Below, in pieces: positions 37,355 to 47,907 of a DNA stretch of 64,000 nt. Position 1 is the stretch's first letter, and the number at the start of each line of letters is the position of its first letter. The DNA comes from Bog-756 sp963727955 (GTDB taxonomy: Bacteria > Actinomycetota > Acidimicrobiia > Acidimicrobiales > RAAP-2), in contig CAVSII010000002.1 in assembly GCA_963727955.1 (NCBI GenBank), positions 186,001-250,000 on the forward strand, given 5' to 3'. The notes under the pieces were generated by a model. That model had not been told where the DNA came from, did no database searches, and saw only the letters and a list, made by a program, of their open reading frames with translations. A program made the position numbers and the translations under genes.

Positions 37355-37908
37355 CGGCCCGCCCCGAAGCGGGCCCCTCGCCGGTTCCGGTGGTCATCGC
37401 CCCGATGCGTACCCGCGACCTGCGGGGCGTGCTCCGCATCGAAGAGGCGGTCTTCCCCCAACCCTGGTCGCACCGCCTGTTCGTCGAGGAATTGGCCCAG
37501 CGCAAGACGCGCGCCTACCGGGCGGCGTGGGTCGACACCACCATCGTGGGTTTCGCCGGACAGATGCTCATCGACGACGAGGCACACGTGAACAACATCG
37601 CCGTCGACCCGGGTTGGCAGGGTCGCGGCCTCGGAGCGGTACTGCTGGCAGACCTGGTGCAGACCGCCCTTGAACGTGGCGGGCGTCATCTGACCCTCGA
37701 GGTGCGGGTGGGCAACGAGCCGGCCCTGGCCCTGTACCGGCGATTCGGGCTGGCCCCGGTGGGTGTCCGGCGCAACTACTACCCGGTGACCGGGGAGGAC
37801 GCCCTGACCATGTGGGCCCGGGACATCGACTCGGCTGCCTACGCCGAGCGACTGGCCGACATCGAGCAGTCGTCGTCCGCCGGTTTCGCGGTGACAACAC
37901 GCCGATAG
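37351..37908 (+). CDS. rimI: GNAT acetyltransferase, RimI-like (ribosomal protein S18 alanine acetyltransferase)
   Basis: GCN5-type N-acetyltransferase, 185 residues. N-domain motif RIEEAVFPQPWSHRLFVEEL; acetyl-CoA loop QGRGLGAVLL; LEVRVGNEPALALYRRFGL and the NYY segment are typical of RimI. The position between tsaB and tsaD is the common actinobacterial arrangement. The actual substrate is inferred. Confidence 0.9.
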   Translation: MTARPEAGPSPVPVVIAPMRTRDLRGVLRIEEAVFPQPWSHRLFVEELAQRKTRAYRAAWVDTTIVGFAGQMLIDDEAHVNNIAVDPGWQGRGLGAVLLADLVQTALERGGRHLTLEVRVGNEPALALYRRFGLAPVGVRRNYYPVTGEDALTMWARDIDSAAYAERLADIEQSSSAGFAVTTRR

Positions 37909-37922
37909 GGCGCGGCGAGACA

Positions 37923-37981
37923 GGACCGCGGCGACAGCCTGCCGGTAGGACCGCGGCGACAGTCATCCCGTTAGGACGGAG
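37923..37981 (+). repeat. Tandem 25-base repeat before tsaD
   Basis: GGACCGCGGCGACAG occurs at 37923-37937 and 37948-37962 and a partial copy (GGACGGAG) at 37974-37981, each preceded by TAGGA- or CAGGA-like sequence. No known element recognised. Confidence 0.7.
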
Positions 37982-37997
37982 TGCCCACCTCTGTGGA

Positions 37998-38003
37998 TAG
38001 TGT
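37998..38003 (+). promoter_or_regulatory. TAGTGT -10 box for tsaD, leaderless
   Basis: TAGTGT ends 7 bases before the ATG at 38011, predicting a start at about 38010. This supports the ATG over the GTG at 37981. The hexamer equals the -10 of rpsL. Confidence 0.4.
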
Positions 38004-38010
38004 CCCGACC

Positions 38011-39051
38011 ATGGCCACACCACCGATCGGCGTCGCACCCCCGGTCCACCGGGTCCTTGGCATCGAGACCTCGTGCGACGAGACGGCTGCAGCCGTGGTC
38101 GACGACGGTTCGGTGATCGTCTCCTCGGTGGTGAGCAGTCAGATCGATCTGCACGCCCGCTACGGCGGGGTGGTGCCCGAGCTGGCCGGGCGGGCCCACG
38201 TCGAGCTGCTGACCCCGGTGCTGGCCGAGGCCCTGGACAAAGCCGGTTCGGGGCCGGGAGGGGAGGGCATCGACGCTGTGGCTGTGACCCGGGGGCCCGG
38301 CCTCATCGGTTCGCTGCTGGTGGGCGTGGCCGAGGCCAAGGCTCTGAGCCTGGCCTGGGACGTCCCCCTGGTCGGGGTCAACCACCTCGAGGCCCACCTT
38401 TTCGCTTCCCTGCTGGAGCAGCCCGATCTGGGCTGGCCGATGGTGGTACTCCTCGTGTCGGGAGGGCACACCCTTCTGGTGGAGGTGACCGGGCCCGGTC
38501 ACTATCGGGTTCTGGGTGGAACCATCGACGATGCCGCCGGCGAGGCCTTCGACAAGGTGGCCCGGTTCCTCGGTCTGGGCTACCCCGGGGGCCCGGCCAT
38601 CGACAAGGTGGCCGAGGACGGTGACCCCACCGCCTTCGCCTTCCCCCGCTCGCTGCCCGGCGATGGCTACGACTTCTCCTTCAGCGGCCTGAAGACGTCG
38701 GTGGTCACCACCGTGCGCAAACATCCCGACGCCGACACCGCCGACGTGGCCGCGTCCTTCCGACAGGCCGTGGTCGACGTGCTGGTGGCCCGGGCCCGGC
38801 AGGCGGCCGCCGAGGTGGGGGCCACCGCCCTGTGTCTGGCCGGCGGGGTGGCCGCCAACAGCCTGCTCCGCCGGCGTGTCGAGGAGGTCTGCGCCGAGGA
38901 CGGCATCGGGGCCTTCCTGCCCAGCCGGGCCCTGTGCACCGATAACGCCGCCATGGTGGCGGCGGCCGGCTGGTGGCACCTGGACCACGGCGACCGGAGC
39001 CCGCTCGACCTCGGTGCCGATCCCAACCTCCCTCTGGTGGCCACCGTCTGA
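38011..39051 (+). CDS. tsaD: tRNA N6-threonylcarbamoyladenosine synthase TsaD
   Basis: Catalytic t6A transferase, 346 residues from the ATG. GIETSCDETAAAVVDDG is the N-terminal phosphate loop; metal-binding histidines lie in NHLEAHLFAS; SGGHTLLVE, DDAAGEAFDKVAR and GGVAANSLLR are conserved. With tsaE and tsaB next to it, all Tsa factors except TsaC are in the window. GTG at 37981 would add 10 residues. Confidence 0.95.
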   Translation: MATPPIGVAPPVHRVLGIETSCDETAAAVVDDGSVIVSSVVSSQIDLHARYGGVVPELAGRAHVELLTPVLAEALDKAGSGPGGEGIDAVAVTRGPGLIGSLLVGVAEAKALSLAWDVPLVGVNHLEAHLFASLLEQPDLGWPMVVLLVSGGHTLLVEVTGPGHYRVLGGTIDDAAGEAFDKVARFLGLGYPGGPAIDKVAEDGDPTAFAFPRSLPGDGYDFSFSGLKTSVVTTVRKHPDADTADVAASFRQAVVDVLVARARQAAAEVGATALCLAGGVAANSLLRRRVEEVCAEDGIGAFLPSRALCTDNAAMVAAAGWWHLDHGDRSPLDLGADPNLPLVATV

Positions 39052-39093
39052 GCCCGGCCTGTTGCGCCCTGGATTGGCAGTCGCCTTACCCGG

Positions 39094-39122
39094 TTGCCAA
39101 ACGCCGCGGATCTCGCTATCGT
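39094..39122 (+). promoter_or_regulatory. groES-groEL promoter
   Basis: TTGCCA (39094-39099), 17 bases, TATCGT (39117-39122). The CIRCE operator starts on the last base of the -10. TTGGCA (39074-39079) with TGCCAA (39095-39100) is an extra inverted repeat around the -35. Confidence 0.75.
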
Positions 39123-39148
39123 TAGCACTCTCAACCCTCGACTGCTAA
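39122..39148 (+). promoter_or_regulatory. CIRCE operator (HrcA site)
   Basis: TTAGCACTC-N9-GACTGCTAA, one mismatch from the consensus TTAGCACTC-N9-GAGTGCTAA. It covers the expected transcription start, so HrcA repression of groES-groEL is expected; hrcA itself is not in the window. Confidence 0.9.
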
Positions 39149-39173
39149 CGCGTGCCACAGGAGGCCCGAACCC

Positions 39174-39466
39174 ATGAGTCTGCATCCCCTCGACGACCGT
39201 ATCGTCGTCCGTCCCGGTGAATCCGAGGAGACCACCGCCTCCGGCCTGGTCATTCCCGATACTGCCAAAGAGAAGCCCCAGCAGGGCGAAGTCCTGGCCG
39301 TCGGACCTGGCCGTCGGGCCGAGTCCAGCGGCGATCTGATCCCGCTCGACATCGCCGTGGGCGACACCGTCGTCTACTCCAAGTACGGCGGCACCGAAAT
39401 CGTGGCCGAGGGCGAGGATCTGCTGATCCTGTCCAGCCGCGACGTCCTGGCCAAGGTGACCAAGTA

Positions 39467-39467
<1 letters not shown>
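39174..39467 (+). CDS. groES: Co-chaperonin GroES
   Basis: GroES lid of the chaperonin, 97 residues. MSLHPLDDRIVVRPGESEE and the mobile loop TASGLVIPDTAKEKPQQGEV are typical. AGGAGG precedes the ATG. The TAA overlaps the groEL ATG. Confidence 0.98.
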
Positions 39468-41128
<1,661 letters not shown>

Positions 41129-41140
41129 CAACGTCTCCCG

Positions 41141-41232
41141 GTCCCCCTGGGCCGGGGACGCCCGTTACCGCCAACCGGTACCTGGTTCACACGTGCGTAC
41201 CGACCGATCGGGCCCTCGGGCCCGATCGGTCG
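41141..41232 (+). terminator. Double terminator-like hairpins after groEL
   Basis: First: GTCCCC/GGGGAC (41141-41159, 7-nt loop), 12 bases after the stop. Second: a perfect 14-bp stem, CGACCGATCGGGCC (41201-41214) with its complement (41219-41232), loop CTCG. Neither has a U-tract, which is common in GC-rich actinobacteria. Confidence 0.65.
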
Positions 41233-41295
41233 CGTGTGGTCCCTGGATCATCACCCCGCTCGGCCCACTATCTATTGTCACCGGAGCGGGCGAAG

Positions 41296-41349
41296 CCCGG
41301 GCCAAGGGGACCGAGAGGAGGACCCGGGCCAAGGGGACCGAGAGGAGGA
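41296..41349 (+). repeat. Two exact 27-base tandem repeats
   Basis: A 27-base unit beginning CCCGGGCCAAGGGG and ending GAGAGGAGGA occurs at 41296-41322 and 41323-41349. No known element. Confidence 0.9.
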
Positions 41350-41511
41350 GACTCCGTCCCTGGGTTTTCCAATTTCTCGAAAGTGGTGTTTTTACCGTCT
41401 CCACCCGATATCAGGTCGGGCAATTATCGGTTATAGACGATAAAACGGCAATTTCTTCAAAATAAGAGAGCTGCAGTCCACGCCGGCAACGACGCCTAAC
41501 CTGATCCCCTC
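41350..41511 (+). promoter_or_regulatory. AT-rich island and leader before the Nudix gene
   Basis: The groEL-Nudix gap (41129-41511) holds no gene. Its second half is strikingly AT-rich for this genome and has CCGATA (41406-41411) with TATCGG (41426-41431), followed by CGATA (41439-41443). TAACCT (41497-41502) lies 9 bases before the ATG at 41512 and could be the -10 of a 3-nt leader. Confidence 0.4.
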
Positions 41512-42327
41512 ATGTGCCCAGCCGACTCCGCCGCCCACGCCCCCGACGCCGCTGGCTCCGCTGACGCCGCCGCCGCCGACGCCGCCGGCGTGATCCGTCG
41601 GCCCATCCCCCGCCCGCCCGACAACCGGCCCGGCGCTCCGGCGCCGTGGTCCGGTCTTCCCGAGCAGCGCCGGCGGGGCCTCTCGCTCGACAGGGTGCGT
41701 GACGCTCTGAACCGACAGCTGTCCCTTCGAACCGAGCCGATGGCTGAGCCGTGGCCCACCCTGGCAACGGTCACCGGCAGCCGGCCGGCCGCCGTGCTGG
41801 CGGCTCTGTTCGAGGAGGAGGGGGAGGCGAGGGTGGTGCTCACCGTGCGCTCGGATCAGCTCCGCTCCCACACCGGCGAGGTGGCCTTTCCGGGAGGGCG
41901 CATCGAGGCCGGCGAGTCGGTGGTCGAGGCCGCCCTGCGCGAGGCTGACGAGGAAGTGGGGCTCGACCCGGCCAGTGTCACCGTCGTCGGCCAGCTCACC
42001 CCCCGGCCCACCATCTCCTCGGGCGCCCTCATGACGCCGGTGGTGGCCACGCTGGCCGCCCGGCCGCAGTTGCGGGCCAGTCCCGACGAGGTCGAGCGGA
42101 TCTTCGACGTGGCCCTCAGCGAGCTGGTTGCCGACGGCGTGTTCCACGAGGAGTGGTGGTCGGTCCCCGGTCGACCGGGCGCACCCGGTCTCCCGACCGG
42201 CACCTTTCCGGTGTGGTTCTTCGGGGTGGCCGGCGAGACGGTGTGGGGGGCCACGGCCCGAACCCTGGTCGAGCTCGTCTGCCTGGTGGTCGGGGTGCCT
42301 CTGCCCGGTTCCCTCCGAGCCGGTTGA
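41512..42327 (+). CDS. Nudix hydrolase, CoA-pyrophosphatase-like
   Basis: 271 residues. The Nudix box GGRIEAGESVVEAALREADEEVGL is near residues 126-149 and is preceded by LTVRSDQLRSHTGEVAFPGG, the extra motif of the CoA-pyrophosphatase (NudL/UPF0035) group. The N-terminal about 50 residues are Ala/Pro-rich and unconserved. Substrate inferred: CoA or another nucleotide diphosphate. An isolated gene between groEL and guaB3. Confidence 0.85.
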   Translation: MCPADSAAHAPDAAGSADAAAADAAGVIRRPIPRPPDNRPGAPAPWSGLPEQRRRGLSLDRVRDALNRQLSLRTEPMAEPWPTLATVTGSRPAAVLAALFEEEGEARVVLTVRSDQLRSHTGEVAFPGGRIEAGESVVEAALREADEEVGLDPASVTVVGQLTPRPTISSGALMTPVVATLAARPQLRASPDEVERIFDVALSELVADGVFHEEWWSVPGRPGAPGLPTGTFPVWFFGVAGETVWGATARTLVELVCLVVGVPLPGSLRAG

Positions 42328-42465
42328 GCACCGCCACGGGCATTTCCGAGGAACCGGCGGTCCTCCCCCAGGCGGTATCGTGGGGGCCAGTCGGTCGGCT
42401 CGGTGTCGGGTTGCCGCCGATCGGAGGTTTGCCCAACTGAGACCGTGGTCGGAGAGGATTCGCAC

Positions 42466-43629
42466 GTGGCTGAGCTAGAGATCGGCATCTTCAAATCAGG
42501 GCGGAGGGCGTACGGGTTCGACGACATCGCCATCGTTCCCAGCCGGCGCACCCGCGATCCGGAAGATGTGGACATCAGCTGGGAGATCGACGCCTACCGG
42601 TTCGAACTACCGCTGATGGCCGCGGCCATGGACGGCGTGGTCAGTCCGTCCACCGCCATCGAGATCGGCCGGCTCGGCGGTCTGGGCGTCCTCAATCTCG
42701 AAGGTTTGTGGACCCGCTACGAGGATCCGACCCCCCTGTTCGACGAGATCCGCGAGCTGCCGGCCGACAAGGCCACCGCCCGCATGCAGCAGATGTATGC
42801 CGAGCCCGTGCAGATGGAGCTGGTCACCACCCGGATCAAGGAGATGAAGGCGGCCGGTATCACCACCGCCGCCTCGGTCACCCCCCAGAAGACCACCGAA
42901 TTCGCGGCAGCCCTTTTGGCGGCAGAGCTCGACCTGCTGGTCATCCAGGGGACGGTGGTGTCGGCCGAGCACGTGTCCAAGACGGTCGAGCCGCTCAACC
43001 TCAAGCGCTTCATCCGCGAGTTCGAGATCCCGGTGGTGGTGGGCGGCTGCGCCTCCTACCAGGCCGGGCTCCACCTCATGCGCACCGGTGCGGTGGGCGT
43101 TCTGGTCGGCGTGGGTCCGGGCAACGCCTGCACCACCCGGGGCGTGCTGGGCATCGGGGTTCCCCAGGCCACCGCCATCGCCGACGTGGCCGGTGCCCGC
43201 ATGCGCCACCTCGACGAGACCGGCGTCTACTGCCAGGTCATCGCCGACGGTGGCATGGCCAAGGGCGGGGACATCGCCAAAGCGGTGGCCTGCGGGGCCG
43301 ACGCCGTCATGCTGGGCTCGCCCCTGTCCTCGGCCGTGGAGGCGCCGGCCCGCGGTTTCCACTGGGGCATGGCCACCTTCCACCCCACCCTGCCCCGCGG
43401 CGCCCGGGTGCAGACCACCACCCGGGGGACGCTCCAGGAGATCCTCCTCGGCCCAGCGCACGAGAACGACGGCCGCATGAACCTGTTCGGCGCCCTGCGC
43501 ACGGCCATGGCCACTTGCGGCTACCAGACGGTGAAGGAGTTCCAGAAGGCCGAAGTGATGGTGGCGCCGGCCCTCCAGACCGAAGGAAAAGATCTGCAGC
43601 GCTCCCAAGGTGTCGGCATGGGCCATTGA
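42466..43629 (+). CDS. guaB3: GuaB3 family IMP dehydrogenase-related protein
   Basis: 387 residues, a TIM barrel of the IMPDH/GMP reductase family without CBS domains. The catalytic-loop cysteine is C222 in GNACTTRGVLG (IMPDH has SICTTR). FDDIAIVPSRRTRDPEDVDISWEID is the GuaB3-type N-terminus. GGAGAGG lies 8 bases before the GTG. A TATCGT at 42376 may be its -10. Directly coupled to guaA, so a role in GMP supply is likely; activity is not settled from sequence. Confidence 0.93.
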   Translation: MAELEIGIFKSGRRAYGFDDIAIVPSRRTRDPEDVDISWEIDAYRFELPLMAAAMDGVVSPSTAIEIGRLGGLGVLNLEGLWTRYEDPTPLFDEIRELPADKATARMQQMYAEPVQMELVTTRIKEMKAAGITTAASVTPQKTTEFAAALLAAELDLLVIQGTVVSAEHVSKTVEPLNLKRFIREFEIPVVVGGCASYQAGLHLMRTGAVGVLVGVGPGNACTTRGVLGIGVPQATAIADVAGARMRHLDETGVYCQVIADGGMAKGGDIAKAVACGADAVMLGSPLSSAVEAPARGFHWGMATFHPTLPRGARVQTTTRGTLQEILLGPAHENDGRMNLFGALRTAMATCGYQTVKEFQKAEVMVAPALQTEGKDLQRSQGVGMGH

Positions 43630-45254
43630 GCCCGGCTTCCCCTCTCCCTGTCGATGAGGGCAGCGGACCCGTCCTGGTCGTCGACTTCGGTGCCCAGTAC
43701 GCCCAGCTGATCGCCCGGCGGGTCCGCGAGGCCCACGTCTACTCCGAGATCGTTCCCCACACGGCCACCGCGGCCGAGCTCATCGCCCGACGTCCGGCGG
43801 GGATCATCCTGTCCGGGGGGCCCAAGTCGGTCAACGATACGCCGGCCCCGGTCATCGACCCGGCCATCTACGACGCCGGCCTCCCCATCCTGGGCATCTG
43901 CTACGGCGCCCAGCTCCTCTGCCAGCAGTTAGGGGGCGAGGTGTCCCGCACCGGTCGGGGCGAGTACGGACGAACGACGCTCACCGTCACCGCGCCATCG
44001 CCGTTGTGCGTCGACTGGCCCGGACAAAGCGAGGTGTGGATGAGCCACGCCGACGCCATCACCGGCGTGCCGGCGGGGTTCGTGGCCACGGCCAGCAGCC
44101 CGGACGCTCCCGTGGCCGCCCTCCACGACGACCAGCGGGCCATCTTCGGTGTGCAGTTCCATCCTGAAGTGGTCCACACCGAGCGGGGTCGCGATCTCCT
44201 CGAGCATTTTCTCTACGACGTGTGCCGGTGCCCGCCGGCATGGACCCACACCTCGATCATCGAGTCGCAGGTGGAGGCGGTCCGGTCGCGGGTCGGTTCC
44301 TCACCGGTGCTGTGCGCTCTGTCCGGAGGGGTTGACTCGGCGGTGGCTGCCGCACTCGTGCACAAGGCGGTCGGCGACCAGCTCACCTGTGTCTACGTCG
44401 ATACCGGCCTCATGCGGGCCAACGAGAGCGAGCAGGTGGAGGAGACCTTCCGCCGCCAGTTCCGTATCGACCTGGTGCACGTGAAGGCGGCCGACCGGTT
44501 CTTCGACGCGCTGGCCGGGGTCATCGATCCCGAGGAGAAGCGAAAGATCATCGGTGAGCTGTTCATCCGCATCTTCGAGGAGGTGGCCCGCGACCTGGTC
44601 ATAGAGCAGTACGACCCGGACGGGTCGGAAGGCTCCGTGCCGACTTCGGCAGCGGTCGAGGACGCCGCCGCCGGCTACCTGGTGCAGGGCACGCTCTACC
44701 CTGACGTCATCGAATCGGGTTCGGACAGCGCCGCCATCATCAAGTCCCACCACAATGTGGGTGGGCTCCCTGACGACCTGGCCTTCGACCTGGTCGAGCC
44801 CCTCCGCCTGCTGTTCAAGGACGAAGTACGGGCGGTGGGCGAGGAACTGGGCCTGCCTCCGGACATCGTCTGGCGCCAACCCTTCCCCGGCCCCGGGCTG
44901 GCCGTCCGCATCGTGGGCGAGGTCACCCCCGAGCGGGCCGAGATCCTTCGGGCGGCCGACGCCATCGTGGTCGAGGAGATCCGCCGGGCCGGCCTCTACC
45001 GCGACCTGTGGCAGAGCTTCGCCGTGCTCCCCGCCGTCAGGTCGGTGGGTGTCATGGGTGACGGCCGCACCTATGCCTATCCGGTCATCATCCGGGCCGT
45101 CACCAGTGACGACGCCATGACCGCCGATTGGGCACGCTTGCCTTACGACGTGCTCGAGCGCCTTTCCTCGCGCATCATCAACGAGGTCGAGGGCGTCAAC
45201 CGGGTGGCTCTGGACATCACCTCCAAGCCTCCCGGCACCATCGAGTGGGAATGA
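43626..45254 (+). CDS. guaA: GMP synthase (glutamine-hydrolysing)
   Basis: Converts XMP to GMP; 542 residues. The TTG at 43626 overlaps the guaB3 stop (TTGA) and is the only reasonable start. The glutaminase domain has C92 in GICYGAQLL and the FHPEVVH His/Glu pair. The ATP-pyrophosphatase loop is SGGVDSAVAAAL. The C-terminal dimerisation domain ends with the conserved KPPGTIEWE. The ORF runs open upstream across guaB3 but out of its frame. Confidence 0.96.
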   Translation: MSPASPLPVDEGSGPVLVVDFGAQYAQLIARRVREAHVYSEIVPHTATAAELIARRPAGIILSGGPKSVNDTPAPVIDPAIYDAGLPILGICYGAQLLCQQLGGEVSRTGRGEYGRTTLTVTAPSPLCVDWPGQSEVWMSHADAITGVPAGFVATASSPDAPVAALHDDQRAIFGVQFHPEVVHTERGRDLLEHFLYDVCRCPPAWTHTSIIESQVEAVRSRVGSSPVLCALSGGVDSAVAAALVHKAVGDQLTCVYVDTGLMRANESEQVEETFRRQFRIDLVHVKAADRFFDALAGVIDPEEKRKIIGELFIRIFEEVARDLVIEQYDPDGSEGSVPTSAAVEDAAAGYLVQGTLYPDVIESGSDSAAIIKSHHNVGGLPDDLAFDLVEPLRLLFKDEVRAVGEELGLPPDIVWRQPFPGPGLAVRIVGEVTPERAEILRAADAIVVEEIRRAGLYRDLWQSFAVLPAVRSVGVMGDGRTYAYPVIIRAVTSDDAMTADWARLPYDVLERLSSRIINEVEGVNRVALDITSKPPGTIEWE

Positions 45255-47797
45255 CCGACGTGGCCGACGGCCCCCCACCCCTTCCCGACGGCGAGCCCGC
45301 TTACGAGGACAGCCTCTTCGCCAGCGAGGACGACGGCGGTGGGCGCCAGTGGCCGCCTGATTCTCCGCCCGAAGCTCTGCCCGAAACGGAGTCCGAAGCC
45401 GACCTCGAAGCTGAAGCCCGGCTGGCCGCGGCCCGGGCGGCGCAGGCCGCAGCCCTGCTCGAGGGGCTCACCGGCCCGCAGCGGGCGGCGGTCGTCCACC
45501 GGGGTGGCCCGCTGCTCATCGTGGCCGGGGCCGGCTCGGGCAAGACCCGGGTCCTGACCCGCCGGATCGCCCATCTCATCGCCACCGGTGACGCGGCCCC
45601 GTGGCAGATCCTGGCCATCACCTTCACCAACAAGGCGGCCGACGAGATGCGCCGGCGGGTGGCTGAGCTGGTGGGTCGCCGGGCCGCCCGCATGTGGGTG
45701 TCCACCTTCCACTCGGCCTGCGTCCGCATCCTGCGGGCCCACGGCGACCGTCTGGGCTACAAGGGTTCCTTCACCATCTACGACGACGCCGACTCCCGAC
45801 GGCTGATCGAGATCGTCTGCCGCGAGCTGGAGATCGACACCAAGAAGCTCTCGCCGCGTTCGATCCAGGGGCAGATCAGCCAGGCCAAGTCGTCCCAGCT
45901 CGGTCCGAAGGAATTCCGGGCGGCGGCCCTCACCATCTTCGACCGCCGGGTGGCCGACGTGTTCGACCTCTACCAACGGCGCATGGTCGAGGCCAACGCC
46001 ATGGACTTCGACGATCTTCTGTCCAACGCCGTGCGCCTGTTCACCGAAAACCCGGACGTGCTCGACCACTACCGCACCCGGTTCACCCACATCCTCATCG
46101 ACGAGTACCAGGACACCAACGCCGTGCAGAACGCCCTGGCCGTCCAGCTGGCCGGGGGTCACCGCAACATCGTGGTGGTGGGGGACAGCGACCAGTCGGT
46201 GTACCGGTTCCGGGGCGCCGACATCACCAACATCCTCGAGTTCGAGCGCGAGTTCCCCGACGCCACGGCCATCACCCTCGACCAGAACTTCCGGTCCACC
46301 CAGACCATCCTCGACGCGGCCAACGCGGTCATCGTCAACAACGTGTCCCGCAAGCCCAAAACCTTGTGGACCGACGCCGGCGAGGGTGAGCGCATCGTCC
46401 GCTACCGGGCTGAGGACGAGCACGACGAGGGGGCGTGGGTGGCCCACGAGATCAACCGGCTCCACCGCCACCAGGACCTGCGTTGGGGCGATGTGGCCGT
46501 CTTCTACCGCACCAACGCCCAGAGCCGCGCCCTCGAGGAGGCCATGGTCCGGGCCGAGGTCCCCTACCGGGTGGTGGGCGGCACCAAGTTCTACGACCGG
46601 CGCGAGGTCAAGGACGTGATGGCCTATCTGCGGGTCCTGGTCAATCCCGACGACGAGGTCAGCTGGCGACGGATCGTCAACGTGCCCAAACGGGGCGTGG
46701 GGGAGACCTCGGTGGCCAAGCTGGCGGGCTGGTCGGGCCGCCAGGGGGTGTCCTTCGGGGAGGCTGTGGCCCACGCCGAGGAAGTTGGTCTGCCGACCAA
46801 GGCGGCCGCCGCCCTCCGTGGGCTGTCCACCCTGCTCGACGACCTACGTCGCCAGATGGCCGTCCCCGACCTGGTCGACGCCAACGGTGAGGCCGTCGCT
46901 CCCGGCGAGGACGACGGGGACGACGACAGGGAGCGTGAAGAGGGGGGCGTCGACGGCGCACCGGCGGTCACCGAGGGGGTGCTTCTCCCCGGCGCGCTGG
47001 TGTCGGCCGTGGTCGAGCGGAGCGGCTACCGCAGCGAGCTGCTGGCCGAGGGAACCATCGAGGCCCTCGGCCGGGTGGAGAACGTCGACGAGCTGGTCGG
47101 GGTGGCCGACGAGTATCGCACCCTGGCCGAATTCCTCGAGGCGGCATCACTGGTCAGCGACGCCGACGATCTGGACGGTGACGGCAGCACCGTCTCGTTG
47201 ATGACCATGCACATCGCCAAGGGCCTCGAGTTCCCGGCGGTGTTCATGGTCGGGCTGGAGGACGGAGTCTTCCCCCACCTGCGCTCCCTCGGGGAGCCGG
47301 TGGAGCTCGAGGAGGAGAGGCGGCTCTGCTACGTGGGCATCACCCGGGCCGAGCGCAACCTCTACCTTTCGCACGCCTGGAGCCGGATGTTGTTCGGGAC
47401 GACGTCGTCCAACATCCCGAGCCGTTTCCTCAACGAGATCCCGACCGAGCTCCTGCGGGATGTGGGTGGCGATCCGAGCCGTCCCTCCTTTGGCCGGGGC
47501 GGCCGGTTCGAGCCGGCCGACGATGACGCCGGGACGCCGGGACGGAGCGTGTTCGGGCGGGGCCACCCCGAGGAGAGCGGCTTCGACGCCACCGGCCGCC
47601 GACGGCCGCCGCCGCCCTCCAGCGGGGCCGAGCTGCTCGGCCTGTCCGCCGGCGACCGGGTGGTCCACGGGAAGTGGGGCGAGGGCACGGTGATCGAGGC
47701 TTCGGGACCGGGCCAGGAGGCCGAGGCGGTAGTGGCCTTCGAGTCGGTGGGTCGTAAGAAGCTGCTCCTGCGCATGGCCCCCCTCAAGCGGGCCTGA
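45251..47797 (+). CDS. pcrA: ATP-dependent DNA helicase, UvrD/PcrA type
   Basis: Superfamily 1A 3'-5' helicase, 848 residues. Acidic N-terminal extension of about 70; Walker A GAGSGKT with K98; DEYQDTN (motif II); GDSDQSVYRFRGAD (III); the QNFRST motif; STVSLMTMHIAKGLEFPAVF (V) and VGITRAERNLYL (VI). The C-terminal Tudor-like domain AGDRVVHGKWGEGTVI, which in PcrA binds RNA polymerase, is intact. ATGA overlap with guaA. Confidence 0.95.
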   Translation: MTDVADGPPPLPDGEPAYEDSLFASEDDGGGRQWPPDSPPEALPETESEADLEAEARLAAARAAQAAALLEGLTGPQRAAVVHRGGPLLIVAGAGSGKTRVLTRRIAHLIATGDAAPWQILAITFTNKAADEMRRRVAELVGRRAARMWVSTFHSACVRILRAHGDRLGYKGSFTIYDDADSRRLIEIVCRELEIDTKKLSPRSIQGQISQAKSSQLGPKEFRAAALTIFDRRVADVFDLYQRRMVEANAMDFDDLLSNAVRLFTENPDVLDHYRTRFTHILIDEYQDTNAVQNALAVQLAGGHRNIVVVGDSDQSVYRFRGADITNILEFEREFPDATAITLDQNFRSTQTILDAANAVIVNNVSRKPKTLWTDAGEGERIVRYRAEDEHDEGAWVAHEINRLHRHQDLRWGDVAVFYRTNAQSRALEEAMVRAEVPYRVVGGTKFYDRREVKDVMAYLRVLVNPDDEVSWRRIVNVPKRGVGETSVAKLAGWSGRQGVSFGEAVAHAEEVGLPTKAAAALRGLSTLLDDLRRQMAVPDLVDANGEAVAPGEDDGDDDREREEGGVDGAPAVTEGVLLPGALVSAVVERSGYRSELLAEGTIEALGRVENVDELVGVADEYRTLAEFLEAASLVSDADDLDGDGSTVSLMTMHIAKGLEFPAVFMVGLEDGVFPHLRSLGEPVELEEERRLCYVGITRAERNLYLSHAWSRMLFGTTSSNIPSRFLNEIPTELLRDVGGDPSRPSFGRGGRFEPADDDAGTPGRSVFGRGHPEESGFDATGRRRPPPPSSGAELLGLSAGDRVVHGKWGEGTVIEASGPGQEAEAVVAFESVGRKKLLLRMAPLKRA

Positions 47798-47907
47798 GGC
47801 CGGGCCAGGCCCACCGGGCCCGGCCCTCGTCGACCGTCGAGTGCGGCCGGACCCGGTGGTTAGGATCGCTGGCAGTGAGCCGACCAGGTCGATGAGGGAG
47901 GATTCCC

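Noticed and set aside
42708..43625. Upstream extension of guaA giving an 848-residue protein
   Set aside because: The extra 306 residues are the out-of-frame shadow of guaB3 and have no GuaA similarity.
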